Shown here in pieces: positions 26,394-34,918 of a stretch of 64,000 bases of DNA. The stretch comes from Saccharibacillus sp. CPCC 101409. GTDB lineage: Bacteria; Bacillota; Bacilli; Paenibacillales; Paenibacillaceae. The notes under the pieces were generated by a model. It did no database searches. It was not told the origin of the DNA and was given only the letters and a program-made list of their open reading frames with translations. The translations under genes and the position numbers were made by a program. Each line of letters opens with the position of its first letter. Within the stretch, counting starts at the first letter, position 1. The stretch covers positions 124,001 through 188,000 of the forward strand of contig NZ_JAULSA010000010.1 in the NCBI RefSeq assembly GCF_030518235.1. Direction: 5' to 3'.

Positions 26394-27449
26394 TTGAATA
26401 TGTTCAAGCGTCAAAAAAGCGTAAGAGCTTTGCTAGTGATTCTTGCGGTGTTGCTTTGTTTCGGCTCTTTACCGGTATTTGCTCAGGCGGAAAGTCCTTC
26501 GGCTGCGGTCAATCGGCTGCCTTCGGGTATTGGTCTTCAGGATGCCGACCGCAATCTTATTTTGCAAAAAGCAAGAGCGATGTATCAGTTTAACGAATTC
26601 CCCAAGCATGCCGAAGACTACTCGGAATCTTATGCGCGCTTCAAGAAGACCAGTCTTGCCACGTTCAACGCGGCTTTCGATCCCGCTTCGACGCGCGTCG
26701 ATCTGACTTCCGCTTTGAAGCAGATGGAAGGCTTCCCTCCGTACGATCTCTACAGCGGCGAATATAATGTCACTGTCGACGAACTTCTTTTCGAACAAGA
26801 ATTACAGCTTCATCTTTATACCGAATTCGGAAACGAGCCGGGTCAATGGACCGAGGCGAACGCCGAAAAGCTTATGAACAAAATCGCGCTTGTACGCGAC
26901 GACCTTTTTCCGCTGATTTCATGGGATGGTTGGAAGCCGGCTGTGTGGCACATCTTCTGGGACTATTTGAATGCCATGGCGGACTTCGAAGACCTGCGCA
27001 ACGGCCGGACGGAACTTCTGGAGCAAACGTTCCAATACCGTACCGACGTGCTGAACCGTATCGCGGACGGACGGCTCACTTCGCAGCAGGCCGCAAGCTT
27101 CGATGCCGCCGTGCAGGAATTGGAGACGCTGCTTGCAACTTCCGCCCAACCGGAACCGATCACTTCGGCGTTCGCCAAAGTCAAAGCCGCTTACGAAGCG
27201 CTGCCGCAGGGCGGCAGTTCGTCTTCGGCCCTCGCCGCCGATATCGCCGCCGCGCGCGAGCTCCTGAATCTGCCCAAAGGCATCCGCTCGGGCCAGTATC
27301 CGGCTTCGGCGTTCGGCGATCTGAGACGGGCGATCAACGAAGCGAGTCTCGTGTTGAATCGTAAAAGCAGCACAAGCGCCCAGCTGGAGCAGGCCCGGAC
27401 CAAGCTGGTCGCAGCCGTTGCGCAATTCCATAGTCGGAAAAAGCCCTGA
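26394..27449 (+). CDS. Secreted protein of unknown function with C-terminal FIVAR-like module
   Basis: The TTG at 26394 is chosen because GGGAGG ends eight bases before it; the frame is open from 26373 and ATG 26400 is an alternative. The 351-residue product has a signal peptide (KRQKSVRALLVILAVLLCFG, cleavage near AQAE). A helical body follows, with several Trp (WDGWKPAVWHIFWDY) and a C-terminal segment DLRRAINEASLVLNR...STSAQLEQARTKLV resembling FIVAR/three-helix modules of surface proteins. With the gene before it, it forms a two-gene secreted pair with matched TTG AAT starts. Function unknown. Confidence 0.82.
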   Translation: MNMFKRQKSVRALLVILAVLLCFGSLPVFAQAESPSAAVNRLPSGIGLQDADRNLILQKARAMYQFNEFPKHAEDYSESYARFKKTSLATFNAAFDPASTRVDLTSALKQMEGFPPYDLYSGEYNVTVDELLFEQELQLHLYTEFGNEPGQWTEANAEKLMNKIALVRDDLFPLISWDGWKPAVWHIFWDYLNAMADFEDLRNGRTELLEQTFQYRTDVLNRIADGRLTSQQAASFDAAVQELETLLATSAQPEPITSAFAKVKAAYEALPQGGSSSSALAADIAAARELLNLPKGIRSGQYPASAFGDLRRAINEASLVLNRKSSTSAQLEQARTKLVAAVAQFHSRKKP

Positions 27450-27482
27450 GAGAAGCCGCGTTTTTATCGGACTCGTCCTGTC

Positions 27483-27857
27483 TCAACCCAGCGGAGGGAA
27501 GGTGAATCTTGCAACGACGGAACACACCAGCAGAAACGCCAGCAGCAGCAGCGATACGGCGTACTGCCGCGATCCTTTTAAAAATCTCCACTCCAGCCAC
27601 GCCTGCAGTCCCATTTGAGCCGCCCAGTAAGCAATAAAAAACCAAAAAACGAACCAGCCCGACGTGATATCCGCTACGAAATACAGCATATACAGGACGC
27701 CAAGAGCCAATACAGTCAGCAGGAGCAGGCCGATCTTCTGGACTCGGACCCCTGGCGGATCGGAGATTGCCACACTCCGGCCGCCCAGCAGCCAATGACT
27801 CAGTCCAAAGTAAAGCAGGATAAACAAAACGCCAAACCCGATAACCCATACGATCAT
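27483..27857 (-). CDS. DUF4181-like small membrane protein
   Basis: The start is ATG 27857 with AAGGAGGAAG directly upstream; the in-frame extension to 27881 has none. The 124-residue protein has four hydrophobic helices (about 2-20, 36-56, 61-82 and 101-120) and the family feature of a short charged loop with ARG/GLN residues between helices 1 and 2. DUF4181 proteins occur in Bacillota, have no known role and sit in the cytoplasmic membrane. It converges on the secreted pair. Confidence 0.75.
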   Translation of the reverse strand: MIVWVIGFGVLFILLYFGLSHWLLGGRSVAISDPPGVRVQKIGLLLLTVLALGVLYMLYFVADITSGWFVFWFFIAYWAAQMGLQAWLEWRFLKGSRQYAVSLLLLAFLLVCSVVARFTFPPLG

Positions 27858-27896
27858 GGTCTTCCTCCTTATCCCGATCATGATTCCAATAAGCCG

Positions 27897-27925
27897 AAAG
27901 CCCGGAGCAATCGCTCCGGGCTTTT
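27897..27925. terminator. Intrinsic terminator-like hairpin
   Basis: AAAGCCCGGAGC and GCTCCGGGCTTT pair perfectly around AATC. The T-run is better on the plus strand, but its place behind the Bax-inhibitor gene suggests it also ends that minus-strand transcript. Confidence 0.75.
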
Positions 27926-28003
27926 CTTATACCTGTTAAACGCCGAATCCGCACATTTCGTTTTGCCGAATCAGCAAATTTTGTGAATTCTCTTGTATCG
28001 TTC

Positions 28004-28738
28004 TTACCGCTTCGCCAGCTTCGACAGCAGCTTCAGCACTTCCAGATACAGCCACACCAGCGTGACCATCAGGCCGAACGCGCCGACCCATTCCATATAC
28101 TTCGGAGCTCCGCCCCGCGCGCCGCGTTCGATAAAGTCGAAGTCGAGCAGCAGGTTCAGCGACGCAATCACGACCACGAACAAACTGATGCCGATGCCGA
28201 TCAAGCCGGATTCGTGGATAAACGGAACGTTTACGCCGAAAAAGCCGAGTACAAAGTCGAACAGATACACGAGCATAATCGAAAACGTCGCCATCATAAT
28301 GCCGGTCCGCAAACCCGGGGTGACTTTGACGATCCGGGTAACGTACAGCAGCAGCATCGCAAACAGCGTCCCGACGGTAATCAGCACCGCGTTCAGCACA
28401 ATGCCGGGATACTGAATTTCGAACGCCGCTGACACCGCGCCGAGCGCCAGGCCTTCAAATATTGCATACAGCGGGGCGGTGATAAAAGCAATCTTCGGCA
28501 CGAAGATCGTGACCAGCGCCGCGATCAGCGCAAGCACAACGCCCGCGATCATCATGCCGTACACGCTCGCGCCCGATTCGAAGCGGGACCAGGTATAAGC
28601 CGCCCCGCCGAGCATCAAAGCCAGCAGAATAAACGTCCTGTACACCGTGCCGCCAAGCGTCATCGCTCCCGTGCCGACCAGATCTTCGCGCGCCCGATCG
28701 AATAGTTTTTGCCCGAATACCGGATTCCTCGATTCCAT
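28004..28738 (-). CDS. Bax inhibitor-1/YccA family membrane protein
   Basis: The 244-residue protein has seven hydrophobic helices, with the family pattern of a conserved FEGLALGAVSA segment and a terminal helix followed by WLYLEVLKLLSKLAKR. Family members are cation or calcium-leak channels of the TMBIM type; in bacteria YetJ is the structural model. The pair of Asp residues of the pH-sensing latch probably lies in the last helices (LLLDFDFIERG). AAAGGATGAGA precedes ATG 28738. It is monocistronic. Confidence 0.92.
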   Translation of the reverse strand: MESRNPVFGQKLFDRAREDLVGTGAMTLGGTVYRTFILLALMLGGAAYTWSRFESGASVYGMMIAGVVLALIAALVTIFVPKIAFITAPLYAIFEGLALGAVSAAFEIQYPGIVLNAVLITVGTLFAMLLLYVTRIVKVTPGLRTGIMMATFSIMLVYLFDFVLGFFGVNVPFIHESGLIGIGISLFVVVIASLNLLLDFDFIERGARGGAPKYMEWVGAFGLMVTLVWLYLEVLKLLSKLAKR

Positions 28739-28862
28739 CTTTACATCTCATCCTTTTTCGCAGAGTAAGTCCGGGCTGCCTGTTCGTGCATCGGTCCGGA
28801 TTTACCGGTAATACGCGATCCGGAGCGATAAGGTGGCAAAAATATTAAAAAAAGAGAAGCGA

Positions 28863-29615
28863 TCAGCCCGGTTTGCGTTCCGAGAAAATCGTCATCGCTT
28901 CGCTCATCCAGGCCGCCAGTCCTTCGCCGCAGCGATCGATATTTTGCGTAAAACGTTCGTCCTGCACATACATTCGGCCGAGGCCGGCGAATGCTTCATG
29001 CGAGTAACTGCCGAAGGTTTGCAGATAGTCGTACCATCCCCCGATCAGCTTCTGCGCGCGCGGGGAAGCGGGGTCTTCATGCCGCGCCTGCGCCATCTCG
29101 TTCATGCGGCGGTCCCATTCTTCCTGCAGATCGGCGCGCATTTCCGGCGTTTGCGTCCGCTGCTCCAGCCTGCGGTTCGCATCGTCGACCGCCGCGTCTC
29201 CCCAGCGCTCCCTTGCTTCCTGTTCGTACGGATTATGCGTAAAGTCCATGCCTTCGAATCGCTGCTTCTGCGTCATCTGTATCTCTCCTCTGGCGTGCCG
29301 GATGGTCCGGCCGATATTTTCGATCATGCTGCGCGTTTGCTCCAGCTTTTCTTCCAGCATGCGCCGCTGAAGTTCCAGCGCTTCGATCCGGTCGAACGAA
29401 GGGCTGTCCATCATCCGCTTGATCTCTTTCAGTCCAAATCCCAGCTCCCGGAAAAACAAAATTTGCTGCAGCCGCTCCAGGTCCTCTTCCGAGTAAAAAC
29501 GGTAACCCGATTCACCGACCTGGGCGGGCTTGAGCAGGCCGATCTCGTCGTAATGGTGCAGCGTGCGAACGCTGACGCCGGCGAGCTTCGAGACTTCTTT
29601 GACTTTAAACGACAC
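28863..29615 (-). CDS. MerR-family regulator with TipAS ligand-binding domain
   Basis: The start is GTG 29615 with AAAGGAGG eight bases upstream; a longer frame to 29714 crosses the promoter. The 250-residue product has an N-terminal winged helix typical of MerR (KEVSKLAGVSVRTLHHYDEIGLL, residues about 5-27), a coiled coil (about 75-105) and a C-terminal TipAS domain (about 125-245), the fold that traps thiopeptides in Streptomyces TipAL and multidrug ligands in Mta-like regulators. Its own promoter carries a matching MerR operator, so it is very likely autoregulated. No exporter is adjacent. Confidence 0.92.
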   Translation of the reverse strand: MSFKVKEVSKLAGVSVRTLHHYDEIGLLKPAQVGESGYRFYSEEDLERLQQILFFRELGFGLKEIKRMMDSPSFDRIEALELQRRMLEEKLEQTRSMIENIGRTIRHARGEIQMTQKQRFEGMDFTHNPYEQEARERWGDAAVDDANRRLEQRTQTPEMRADLQEEWDRRMNEMAQARHEDPASPRAQKLIGGWYDYLQTFGSYSHEAFAGLGRMYVQDERFTQNIDRCGEGLAAWMSEAMTIFSERKPG

Positions 29616-29638
29616 TTTGGTTTCCTCCTTTCGAGTTG

Positions 29639-29669
29639 AGCATAAGGGCTCACGTAACGTGAGGGTCAA
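29639..29669 (-). promoter_or_regulatory. MerR-type promoter with 19-bp spacer and palindromic operator
   Basis: On the minus strand, TTGACC (29669-29664) and TATGCT (29644-29639) are separated by 19 bases, the over-long spacer that MerR proteins correct by DNA distortion. The spacer holds the perfect palindrome CTCACGTTACGTGAG (29649-29663), the known TipA/Mta style operator. It drives the regulator gene at 29615. Confidence 0.88.
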
Positions 29670-29680
29670 GACGTTTCGAT

Positions 29681-29726
29681 AAAAAAATCTTCCGGATTTA
29701 CGCAAAACTCGCATAAATCCGGAAGA
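29681..29726 (-). terminator. Intrinsic terminator of the nuclease-family gene
   Basis: TCTTCCGGATTT and its complement AAATCCGGAAGA form a 12-base stem with a 15-base loop, followed on the minus strand by seven T. Confidence 0.88.
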
Positions 29727-29801
29727 CTCGTTTTCAGTATAGGAGCTTGCAGCTTGTCTTCCTTCAATAGAAAGAAGAATCCCATTCGGCCAAGCCGGCG
29801 G

Positions 29802-30644
29802 TTAAATGCCGGGCAGCACCAGTTCGGCGATAACCGGATAATGGTCCGACGGATATTTGCCCGAGAAATCGCGACGGTCGACCACGGTACGGGAAACTTC
29901 AAGCGGCGCTTCGGCGAAAATGTAGTCGATCGGTTCGCCTTCCAGCCCGCCGAGGAAATCGTGGAACGTGCGGCCGACTTCGCCCGGGAGCGCGGTGTAC
30001 GCGTCGACCAGGCCCGGCGCAAGGCCGGCTTCCGCCAGCTCGCCGCGCAGATAGCGCAGCGGAGCGTCGGACGGTCCTCCGTTCATATCGCCCATCAGGA
30101 TGCCGAAGCTGCCCGGACGCTGCTCTTTGTGCCGCAGCATGGCCGCCGCGACCAGCTTGGCGCCTTCGATCCGCGCCGTCTCGCCGATATGGTCGAGATG
30201 CGTGTTGTACACGCGAATCTCCGAACCGGACGCGAGGTGCCGGAACCTTCCCCAGGTGCAGATGCGCGGATAGTCGCTGTCCCAGCCGAGCGAGCCGACC
30301 GACTCCGGCGTTTCCGACAGCCAGAACTGCCCCTGCTCCAGCGGCTCGAATTCGTTTTTGCGATAAAAGATTGCGCAGTGTTCGTCTTGGATTCCCCCGA
30401 GCCGCCCTTCGCCGATCCGGTCGTACCCCGGCAGCTCGCGCTCCAGCTCCTCCAGCATAATCAGATAGCCTTCCTGCACGCCTGCAAAAGACGGCGCGTG
30501 CGCCGCGATCGTTTCCGCCGCTTGGGATGCCCGGTGCAGCCATTCGTTCCCCGCGTCGTTCGCCGTATGCGTGCGCAGATTGAAGGTCATGATCTTCAAA
30601 CCGTTCTCCCCCGCGTTTCCTGTCGTGCCTGCTTGTTCAGTCAT
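29802..30644 (-). CDS. Endonuclease/exonuclease/phosphatase-family protein
   Basis: The start is ATG 30644 with AGGAGG eight bases upstream. The 280-residue protein has the DNase I-like fold: LKIMTFNLRTHT (Asn of strand 1), FAGVQEGY (metal-binding Glu), VYNTHLDHIG, ILMGDMNGGPSD and a terminal SDHYPVIAEL with catalytic Asp-His. These are the motifs of Mg-dependent phosphodiesterases/phosphatases. With no signal peptide it is cytoplasmic. The closest relatives are a widespread group of uncharacterised hydrolases; nucleic acid, phosphoinositide and sugar-phosphate substrates all occur in the superfamily. It is monocistronic. Confidence 0.9.
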   Translation of the reverse strand: MTEQAGTTGNAGENGLKIMTFNLRTHTANDAGNEWLHRASQAAETIAAHAPSFAGVQEGYLIMLEELERELPGYDRIGEGRLGGIQDEHCAIFYRKNEFEPLEQGQFWLSETPESVGSLGWDSDYPRICTWGRFRHLASGSEIRVYNTHLDHIGETARIEGAKLVAAAMLRHKEQRPGSFGILMGDMNGGPSDAPLRYLRGELAEAGLAPGLVDAYTALPGEVGRTFHDFLGGLEGEPIDYIFAEAPLEVSRTVVDRRDFSGKYPSDHYPVIAELVLPGI

Positions 30645-30787
30645 TGTCCAGTCCTCCTGTTTACTGCGGTCCAACGCTCCGGGTATTCGTTTCCGCCGGA
30701 AATCCGGCTTTGTTCGAAACGTTTCTATACTCTTGATGATAACCCTTTCACTTTGATTTGGACAGCTTATTTTTATCTATGGTAACA

Positions 30788-30827
30788 CAAAAAGAGCAAG
30801 CGGTTTCGTGACGAAACGCGCCGCTCC
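30788..30827 (-). terminator. Intrinsic terminator of the hrt operon
   Basis: On the minus strand a stem of GAGCGGCGCGTTTCG pairs imperfectly with CGAAACCGCTTGCTC and is followed by TTTTTG, 18 bases after the hrtA stop. Confidence 0.75.
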
Positions 30828-30844
30828 GGGTTGATGCAGTGCCG

Positions 30845-31585
30845 TTATTCCTGCCGCAGCTTTCCGCTCTCCAGGCGCAGCACCCGGTCGCAGTACGGCA
30901 GAATCCGCTCGTCGTGCGTCACGATCACGCCTGCTTTGCCTTCGGCTTTGACGCGCTCGGCGAGCAGGCGCGTCACGTCGCGGCCGCGGTCCGCGTCGAG
31001 GCTTGCGGTCGGCTCGTCGGCCAGGATGACCGACGGATCGTTCATCAGCGCCCGCGCGATCGCGACGCGCTGGCGTTCGCCCCCGGACAGCTTGTCCGGG
31101 TAATACCTGCGCCGCTCGCTCAGGCCGAGCCGCTCCAGCAGCTCGGACGCGCGGCGCGCGGTCTGCGCTTTGTCGGCGCCGCCGAGCTTCGCGACGAGGC
31201 GCAGCTGCTCTTCGACCTTCAGGTAGGGCAGCAGATTCGCCCCCTGGAAGATAAACCCGATCTGCCTCAGCCGCAGATCGGCCAGCCGCCGGGGATTCAA
31301 GCCGGCCAGATCGCGGCCGCCGACCGCCACGGCGCCGCGCGTGGGCGTCAGCAGCGCGCCCGCGATCGAGAGAAACGTGCTCTTGCCGGAGCCGGACGGC
31401 CCGACCACGGCGACCAGCTCGCCGGCCGAGACCGCAAGGGACAATCCGTCCAGCACGGTCAGCACCGCTTCCCCGTCGCCGTAAGTATGCGTCACCGCGT
31501 CGAGCAGCAGCCGGGTTTCCGCACCGTGCGGAGAATTTGCGGACATCCCGGCTAAATCGGTTCTTTCCATCGTGTCCTTGTTCAT
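30845..31585 (-). CDS. hrtA: Haem-efflux ABC transporter ATPase HrtA
   Basis: The 246-residue ATPase has Walker A GPSGSGKST (about residues 62-70), Q-loop near IGFIFQGANLLPY, signature LSGGERQRVAIARAL and Walker B VILADEPTASLD. It is a LolD/MacB-subfamily ATPase that partners FtsX-like permeases. Its ATG overlaps the permease stop by four bases, so it is translated with HrtB. Identity as HrtA rests on that partner and on the HssRS genes and operator next door. The pair protects cells from excess haem by removing it from the membrane. Confidence 0.88.
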   Translation of the reverse strand: MNKDTMERTDLAGMSANSPHGAETRLLLDAVTHTYGDGEAVLTVLDGLSLAVSAGELVAVVGPSGSGKSTFLSIAGALLTPTRGAVAVGGRDLAGLNPRRLADLRLRQIGFIFQGANLLPYLKVEEQLRLVAKLGGADKAQTARRASELLERLGLSERRRYYPDKLSGGERQRVAIARALMNDPSVILADEPTASLDADRGRDVTRLLAERVKAEGKAGVIVTHDERILPYCDRVLRLESGKLRQE

Positions 31586-32700
31586 GCTCCGGCCCTCCCT
31601 ATGGCGTCAAGCGCGTCCGTTCTGGCTACTTTGACGATCGAGACCAGGCCGCCGAGCAGCGCCACGCCGAGAAACAGCGCGCAGCTCAGCAGAATCGTTC
31701 CCCCGCTCAGGGCGAACGGCATGGCCGCCGGCAGCATCTCTTTCATGACCAGCACCAGCGCGACGCTCAGCGCCAGACTGCCCGCCGAAAGCACCAGCAC
31801 CTGTCCGGCGACGCTTCCGGCCAGATAAGCCGTGCGGGCGCCGATCGCTTTGAGAATGCCGAACTGGCTTGTTTTCTGAATCGTGATGACGTAGAAGAAG
31901 ACCGCCAGCACAAAAGCCGAAATGATATACAGAAATACGATCATCATCAGCAGCGAAGACTGCTCGGCTTTGTGTCCCGGAATCGCGGAGATCGCCTGCG
32001 CTTTGGTGATGATATCGGCGTCCGTCAAAGACGCGGCCAGTTCGTTCGCCCGGCTGCCGGAGCTTCGCAGCGCGATCGCGTTGAACGCCGTATCCGGTTC
32101 GCCGCCGCGCGCGGCCATCAACTCCGAGCGGTAAGACGCCCAGTCCGCGGCGTTCATCCAGACCGCGGGCATATGGCTGTAGGAATTGTTTTCGATAAAG
32201 CCGTTTACCCGCCACTTCAAGCCGGTCGTGCCGTCGACGATCGTGTCGCCGATCCCGACGCCGGAATCGGCCAGGTCTCGATCCACCACGACATCGCCGG
32301 TTTCCGATGCGTCCAGCGCGCCGCCTTCGACGGTTTCCGGCATCAGCCAGCTTCCCGCTTCCGCGCCGAACAGCGCAATATCGATCTTGCCGCTTTGTCC
32401 GTCTTTGGTCACCGTCGTCATCTGCACGCCGAGCGGTTCCGCGCTGTCCGCTCCGACAATCGCGCGCGCATCCTCCACCTGCTGCGCATGCAGCTGCGAA
32501 CGCGCAAAGCGGTCGTCCGAATCTTTTTGCACGGCAAAATGATCGGCTTTCATGCTCCGCACCGCCGAAGACGTCGCGCTGCCCAGGCCGTTGGCCAGTC
32601 CCGTCACGAACAGTACCAGAAACGAAACCAGCAGCATGATTGTGACGATCAGCACATAGCGGGTCCTGGAAAAGCGTATTTCCCGAAGCGCCAAAAACAT
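31582..32700 (-). CDS. hrtB: Haem-efflux ABC transporter permease HrtB
   Basis: From ATG 32700 (GGGGAGGGG upstream) the protein has 372 residues: an N-terminal helix, a large extracytoplasmic domain (about 45-230) and three C-terminal helices, the FtsX/MacB plan. The start MFLALREIRFSRTRYVLI and the FVTGLANGLG and FAVQKDSDDRFARSQL segments align well with my recollection of Staphylococcus aureus HrtB. HrtB uses its extracellular domain and membrane slot to pass haem out. It heads the operon, directly downstream of an HssR-type direct repeat. Confidence 0.87.
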   Translation of the reverse strand: MFLALREIRFSRTRYVLIVTIMLLVSFLVLFVTGLANGLGSATSSAVRSMKADHFAVQKDSDDRFARSQLHAQQVEDARAIVGADSAEPLGVQMTTVTKDGQSGKIDIALFGAEAGSWLMPETVEGGALDASETGDVVVDRDLADSGVGIGDTIVDGTTGLKWRVNGFIENNSYSHMPAVWMNAADWASYRSELMAARGGEPDTAFNAIALRSSGSRANELAASLTDADIITKAQAISAIPGHKAEQSSLLMMIVFLYIISAFVLAVFFYVITIQKTSQFGILKAIGARTAYLAGSVAGQVLVLSAGSLALSVALVLVMKEMLPAAMPFALSGGTILLSCALFLGVALLGGLVSIVKVARTDALDAIGRAGA

Positions 32701-32753
32701 ATGTTTACCCCTCCCCGTTTTCCCTTCCGGTTGCATCCCCAGTCTAGGAAGGG

Positions 32754-32773
32754 AAAATGAACGGAGTATGAAC
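32754..32773 (-). promoter_or_regulatory. HssR direct-repeat operator in the hrtBA promoter
   Basis: On the minus strand GTTCATACT-CC-GTTCATTTT matches the published HssR binding form (GTTCATATT, two bases, GTTCATATT) at 17 of 18 defined positions or nearly so. A -10 candidate TAGACT lies at 32746-32741 and the repeat occupies the -35 position, as expected for a site where a response regulator activates. The operon start follows at 32700. Confidence 0.85.
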
Positions 32774-32820
32774 GTTAAATTACAATTGCCGCCTGCCGGC
32801 CCGCCGCTCTGCTGCTTCGT

Positions 32821-34218
32821 TCAGAGCCGGGGAAGTTTGACGATAAACGTCGAACCCTGGCCGGGCTCGCTCTCGGCCGAGATCGTTCCGTCGTGCAGCT
32901 GCACGATCTGGCGCGAGATCGCAAGACCCAGCCCGGTTCCCCCGCCCGAACGCGCCGGATCGCCGCGGTAGAAGCGCTCGAACAGCAGCGGCAGCTTCTC
33001 CGGCGGGATGCCGTCTCCGGTATCGGCGAAGCGGACCTCGCACCAGCCGTCCCGGGCTTCGGCCGCGACCGAGATCGACCGTCCTTCGGGAATATGCTTG
33101 ACCGCGTTGGACAGCAGATTGATCCAGACCTGGTCGAGCAGCGTCGCTTCGCCGAGCACGAGCAGGCGGTCCGGCACGGCAAGCTTCAGCGCGATGCCTT
33201 TCTCGTCGAGCTGCCAGTCCAGCACTTCGGCCGCGCGGCGGATCTCGGCGCGCAGGTTGAGCGGACTGCGCACCAGGCCGTCTTCCATCCGGTCGAGCGA
33301 AGACAGCAGCAGAAGCTGGCGGCCGAGCGCGGACAACCGGCGGCTTTCTTCGCCGATAATGCCCGCGTAGCGAACCCGTTCTTCGTCGGGCAGCCGACCG
33401 GCCGCCAGTTCCTGCGCAAAGCCCTGGATCGACGTCAGCGGCGACTGGATCTCGTGCGACACATTCGCGACGAATTCGCGCCGCGATTGTTCCGCCCGTG
33501 ACAGGCTGCGGCTCATCGTCATAAAGTGTCCGGCGAGCTGCCCGATCTCGTCTTGGCGCCGCGTCGGCAGCTCGATCCCGTAGCGGCCGTCCGCAATCTG
33601 CTGCGTCGCCGCCGTCATCCGGGTAATCGGTTTGACCAGATAGCGCGTCGCAATCAGGAAGATCGCAATGCTGAACGCGACCGTAAGCAGCCCGATCATC
33701 GCGAAGAAGCTGCGCAGCTCGCCGAACTGCAGGATCACGTCCGGGCGCAGAAACAGGGCCGCCGGCTTACCGCCGATCGTCAGCGGCACGCCGACCGTAT
33801 TGCTGAGCCGGTTGTCGAAGAAGCCGGTAATAAACGGCCGGTTCGGAAAGGCGGCCACGCCGTGATACTCGCCGCCGTCCAGCACTTTTCGCGCCGCCGC
33901 TTCGTCCAGATCCCGCTGACGAAAATCCCTGCCGTAGAACCGTTCTTCGCCCGCCCCGTCGGTGACGTACAGCTCGTAACCCAGCGCCGCCGCGCTCGCC
34001 AGATAAATATCCGCGTCGCCGGGACGAAGCTCCGCCGTGCGCTGGATCTCGTAAGCGATCCCGGTCAGCTTGGCGTCGTTGTACGGCTTGAGGCTCGCGT
34101 GATAATACACGTTCGACACCAGAAAGCCGAGCAGCGCGCTGACCGCGACGGCCAGGATCGTCGTCAGGCACACGCGGATATACAGGCTGCGGTTCAGCCG
34201 CGCAAACCGGTTCTTCAC
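32821..34218 (-). CDS. hssS: Haem-sensing histidine kinase HssS
   Basis: The 465-residue kinase has helix 1 (about 13-34), an extracytoplasmic sensor (about 35-165), helix 2 (about 170-192), HAMP (about 193-245), the phospho-acceptor His255 in VSHEIQSPL and an HATPase domain with GDGIP and GGGTGLGLAISR. The sensor has the HssS hallmarks SNVYYHASLKPYNDAK, ERFYGRDFR, GEYHG and FITGFFDNRLSNTVG, which closely resemble S. aureus HssS. It detects haem stress at the membrane and phosphorylates HssR. It overlaps hssR by four bases and precedes hrtB by 120 bases. Confidence 0.92.
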   Translation of the reverse strand: MKNRFARLNRSLYIRVCLTTILAVAVSALLGFLVSNVYYHASLKPYNDAKLTGIAYEIQRTAELRPGDADIYLASAAALGYELYVTDGAGEERFYGRDFRQRDLDEAAARKVLDGGEYHGVAAFPNRPFITGFFDNRLSNTVGVPLTIGGKPAALFLRPDVILQFGELRSFFAMIGLLTVAFSIAIFLIATRYLVKPITRMTAATQQIADGRYGIELPTRRQDEIGQLAGHFMTMSRSLSRAEQSRREFVANVSHEIQSPLTSIQGFAQELAAGRLPDEERVRYAGIIGEESRRLSALGRQLLLLSSLDRMEDGLVRSPLNLRAEIRRAAEVLDWQLDEKGIALKLAVPDRLLVLGEATLLDQVWINLLSNAVKHIPEGRSISVAAEARDGWCEVRFADTGDGIPPEKLPLLFERFYRGDPARSGGGTGLGLAISRQIVQLHDGTISAESEPGQGSTFIVKLPRL

Positions 34219-34892
34219 GGCCGGCCCGCTTCCAGCTTGTAGCCGATTCCGCGCACGGTACGGATTGCAAAGTCGTCTCCGTAGTCGGCGAACCGCTGGC
34301 GCAGCCGTTTGATATGGACGTCCACCGTGCGTTCGTCCCCTTCGTAATCCGCTCCCCAGACAAGGCGAATCAGCTCGCCGCGCTCGAACAGGCGGCCGGG
34401 ATACTGCGCAAGCTGGGCCAGCAGCTCGAATTCTTTGAGCGGCAGCAGCAGCGTCATGTCCCCGTCGGTCACTTCGTGATTTTTGCGGTCCACGGTCAGC
34501 CGGTTCAAGCGGATCTTCTCGCTCGACGCGAGCGAATACCGGCGAAACAGCGCGTTCATGCGAAACAGCAGTTCTTTCGGCTCGAACGGCTTGGTCATAT
34601 AATCGTCGGTCCCGCTATCGTAACCGGCTTCCTTGTCCGTCAACTGTTCGCGCGCCGTCAGCAGAATCACCGGAATATCGTAGCGGACGCGAATCAATTC
34701 GCACAGCTCCAGCCCGTCTTTTCCCGGCATCATCACATCGAGCACAGCCAGATCGACCGGCGATTCTTGCAGTTTGCGCGCCGCTTCGTCGCCGTCGCGG
34801 GCTTCGATCACCCGGTACCCCTCCTGGGTCAGCACCGTACGCAGCAGCGCGCGAATATGGGCGTCGTCGTCGGCAACCAGCACCTTTTTCAT
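34215..34892 (-). CDS. hssR: Haem response regulator HssR (OmpR type)
   Basis: The 225-residue product starts at ATG 34892 with GGGAGGG ten bases upstream. The receiver domain has the acidic pocket at residues 8-10, phospho-acceptor Asp52 in AVLDVMMPGKDG and the conserved Lys near KPFEPKEL. The OmpR winged helix (about 130-223) includes ERTVDVHIKRLRQRF and RTVRGIGYKL. With HssS it should activate hrtBA at the direct repeat at 32754-32773. In S. aureus hssRS and hrtAB are divergent; here all four genes point the same way. Confidence 0.92.
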   Translation of the reverse strand: MKKVLVADDDAHIRALLRTVLTQEGYRVIEARDGDEAARKLQESPVDLAVLDVMMPGKDGLELCELIRVRYDIPVILLTAREQLTDKEAGYDSGTDDYMTKPFEPKELLFRMNALFRRYSLASSEKIRLNRLTVDRKNHEVTDGDMTLLLPLKEFELLAQLAQYPGRLFERGELIRLVWGADYEGDERTVDVHIKRLRQRFADYGDDFAIRTVRGIGYKLEAGRP

Positions 34893-34918
34893 CTTCCGTC
34901 CCTCCCGTTTACAAGCGT

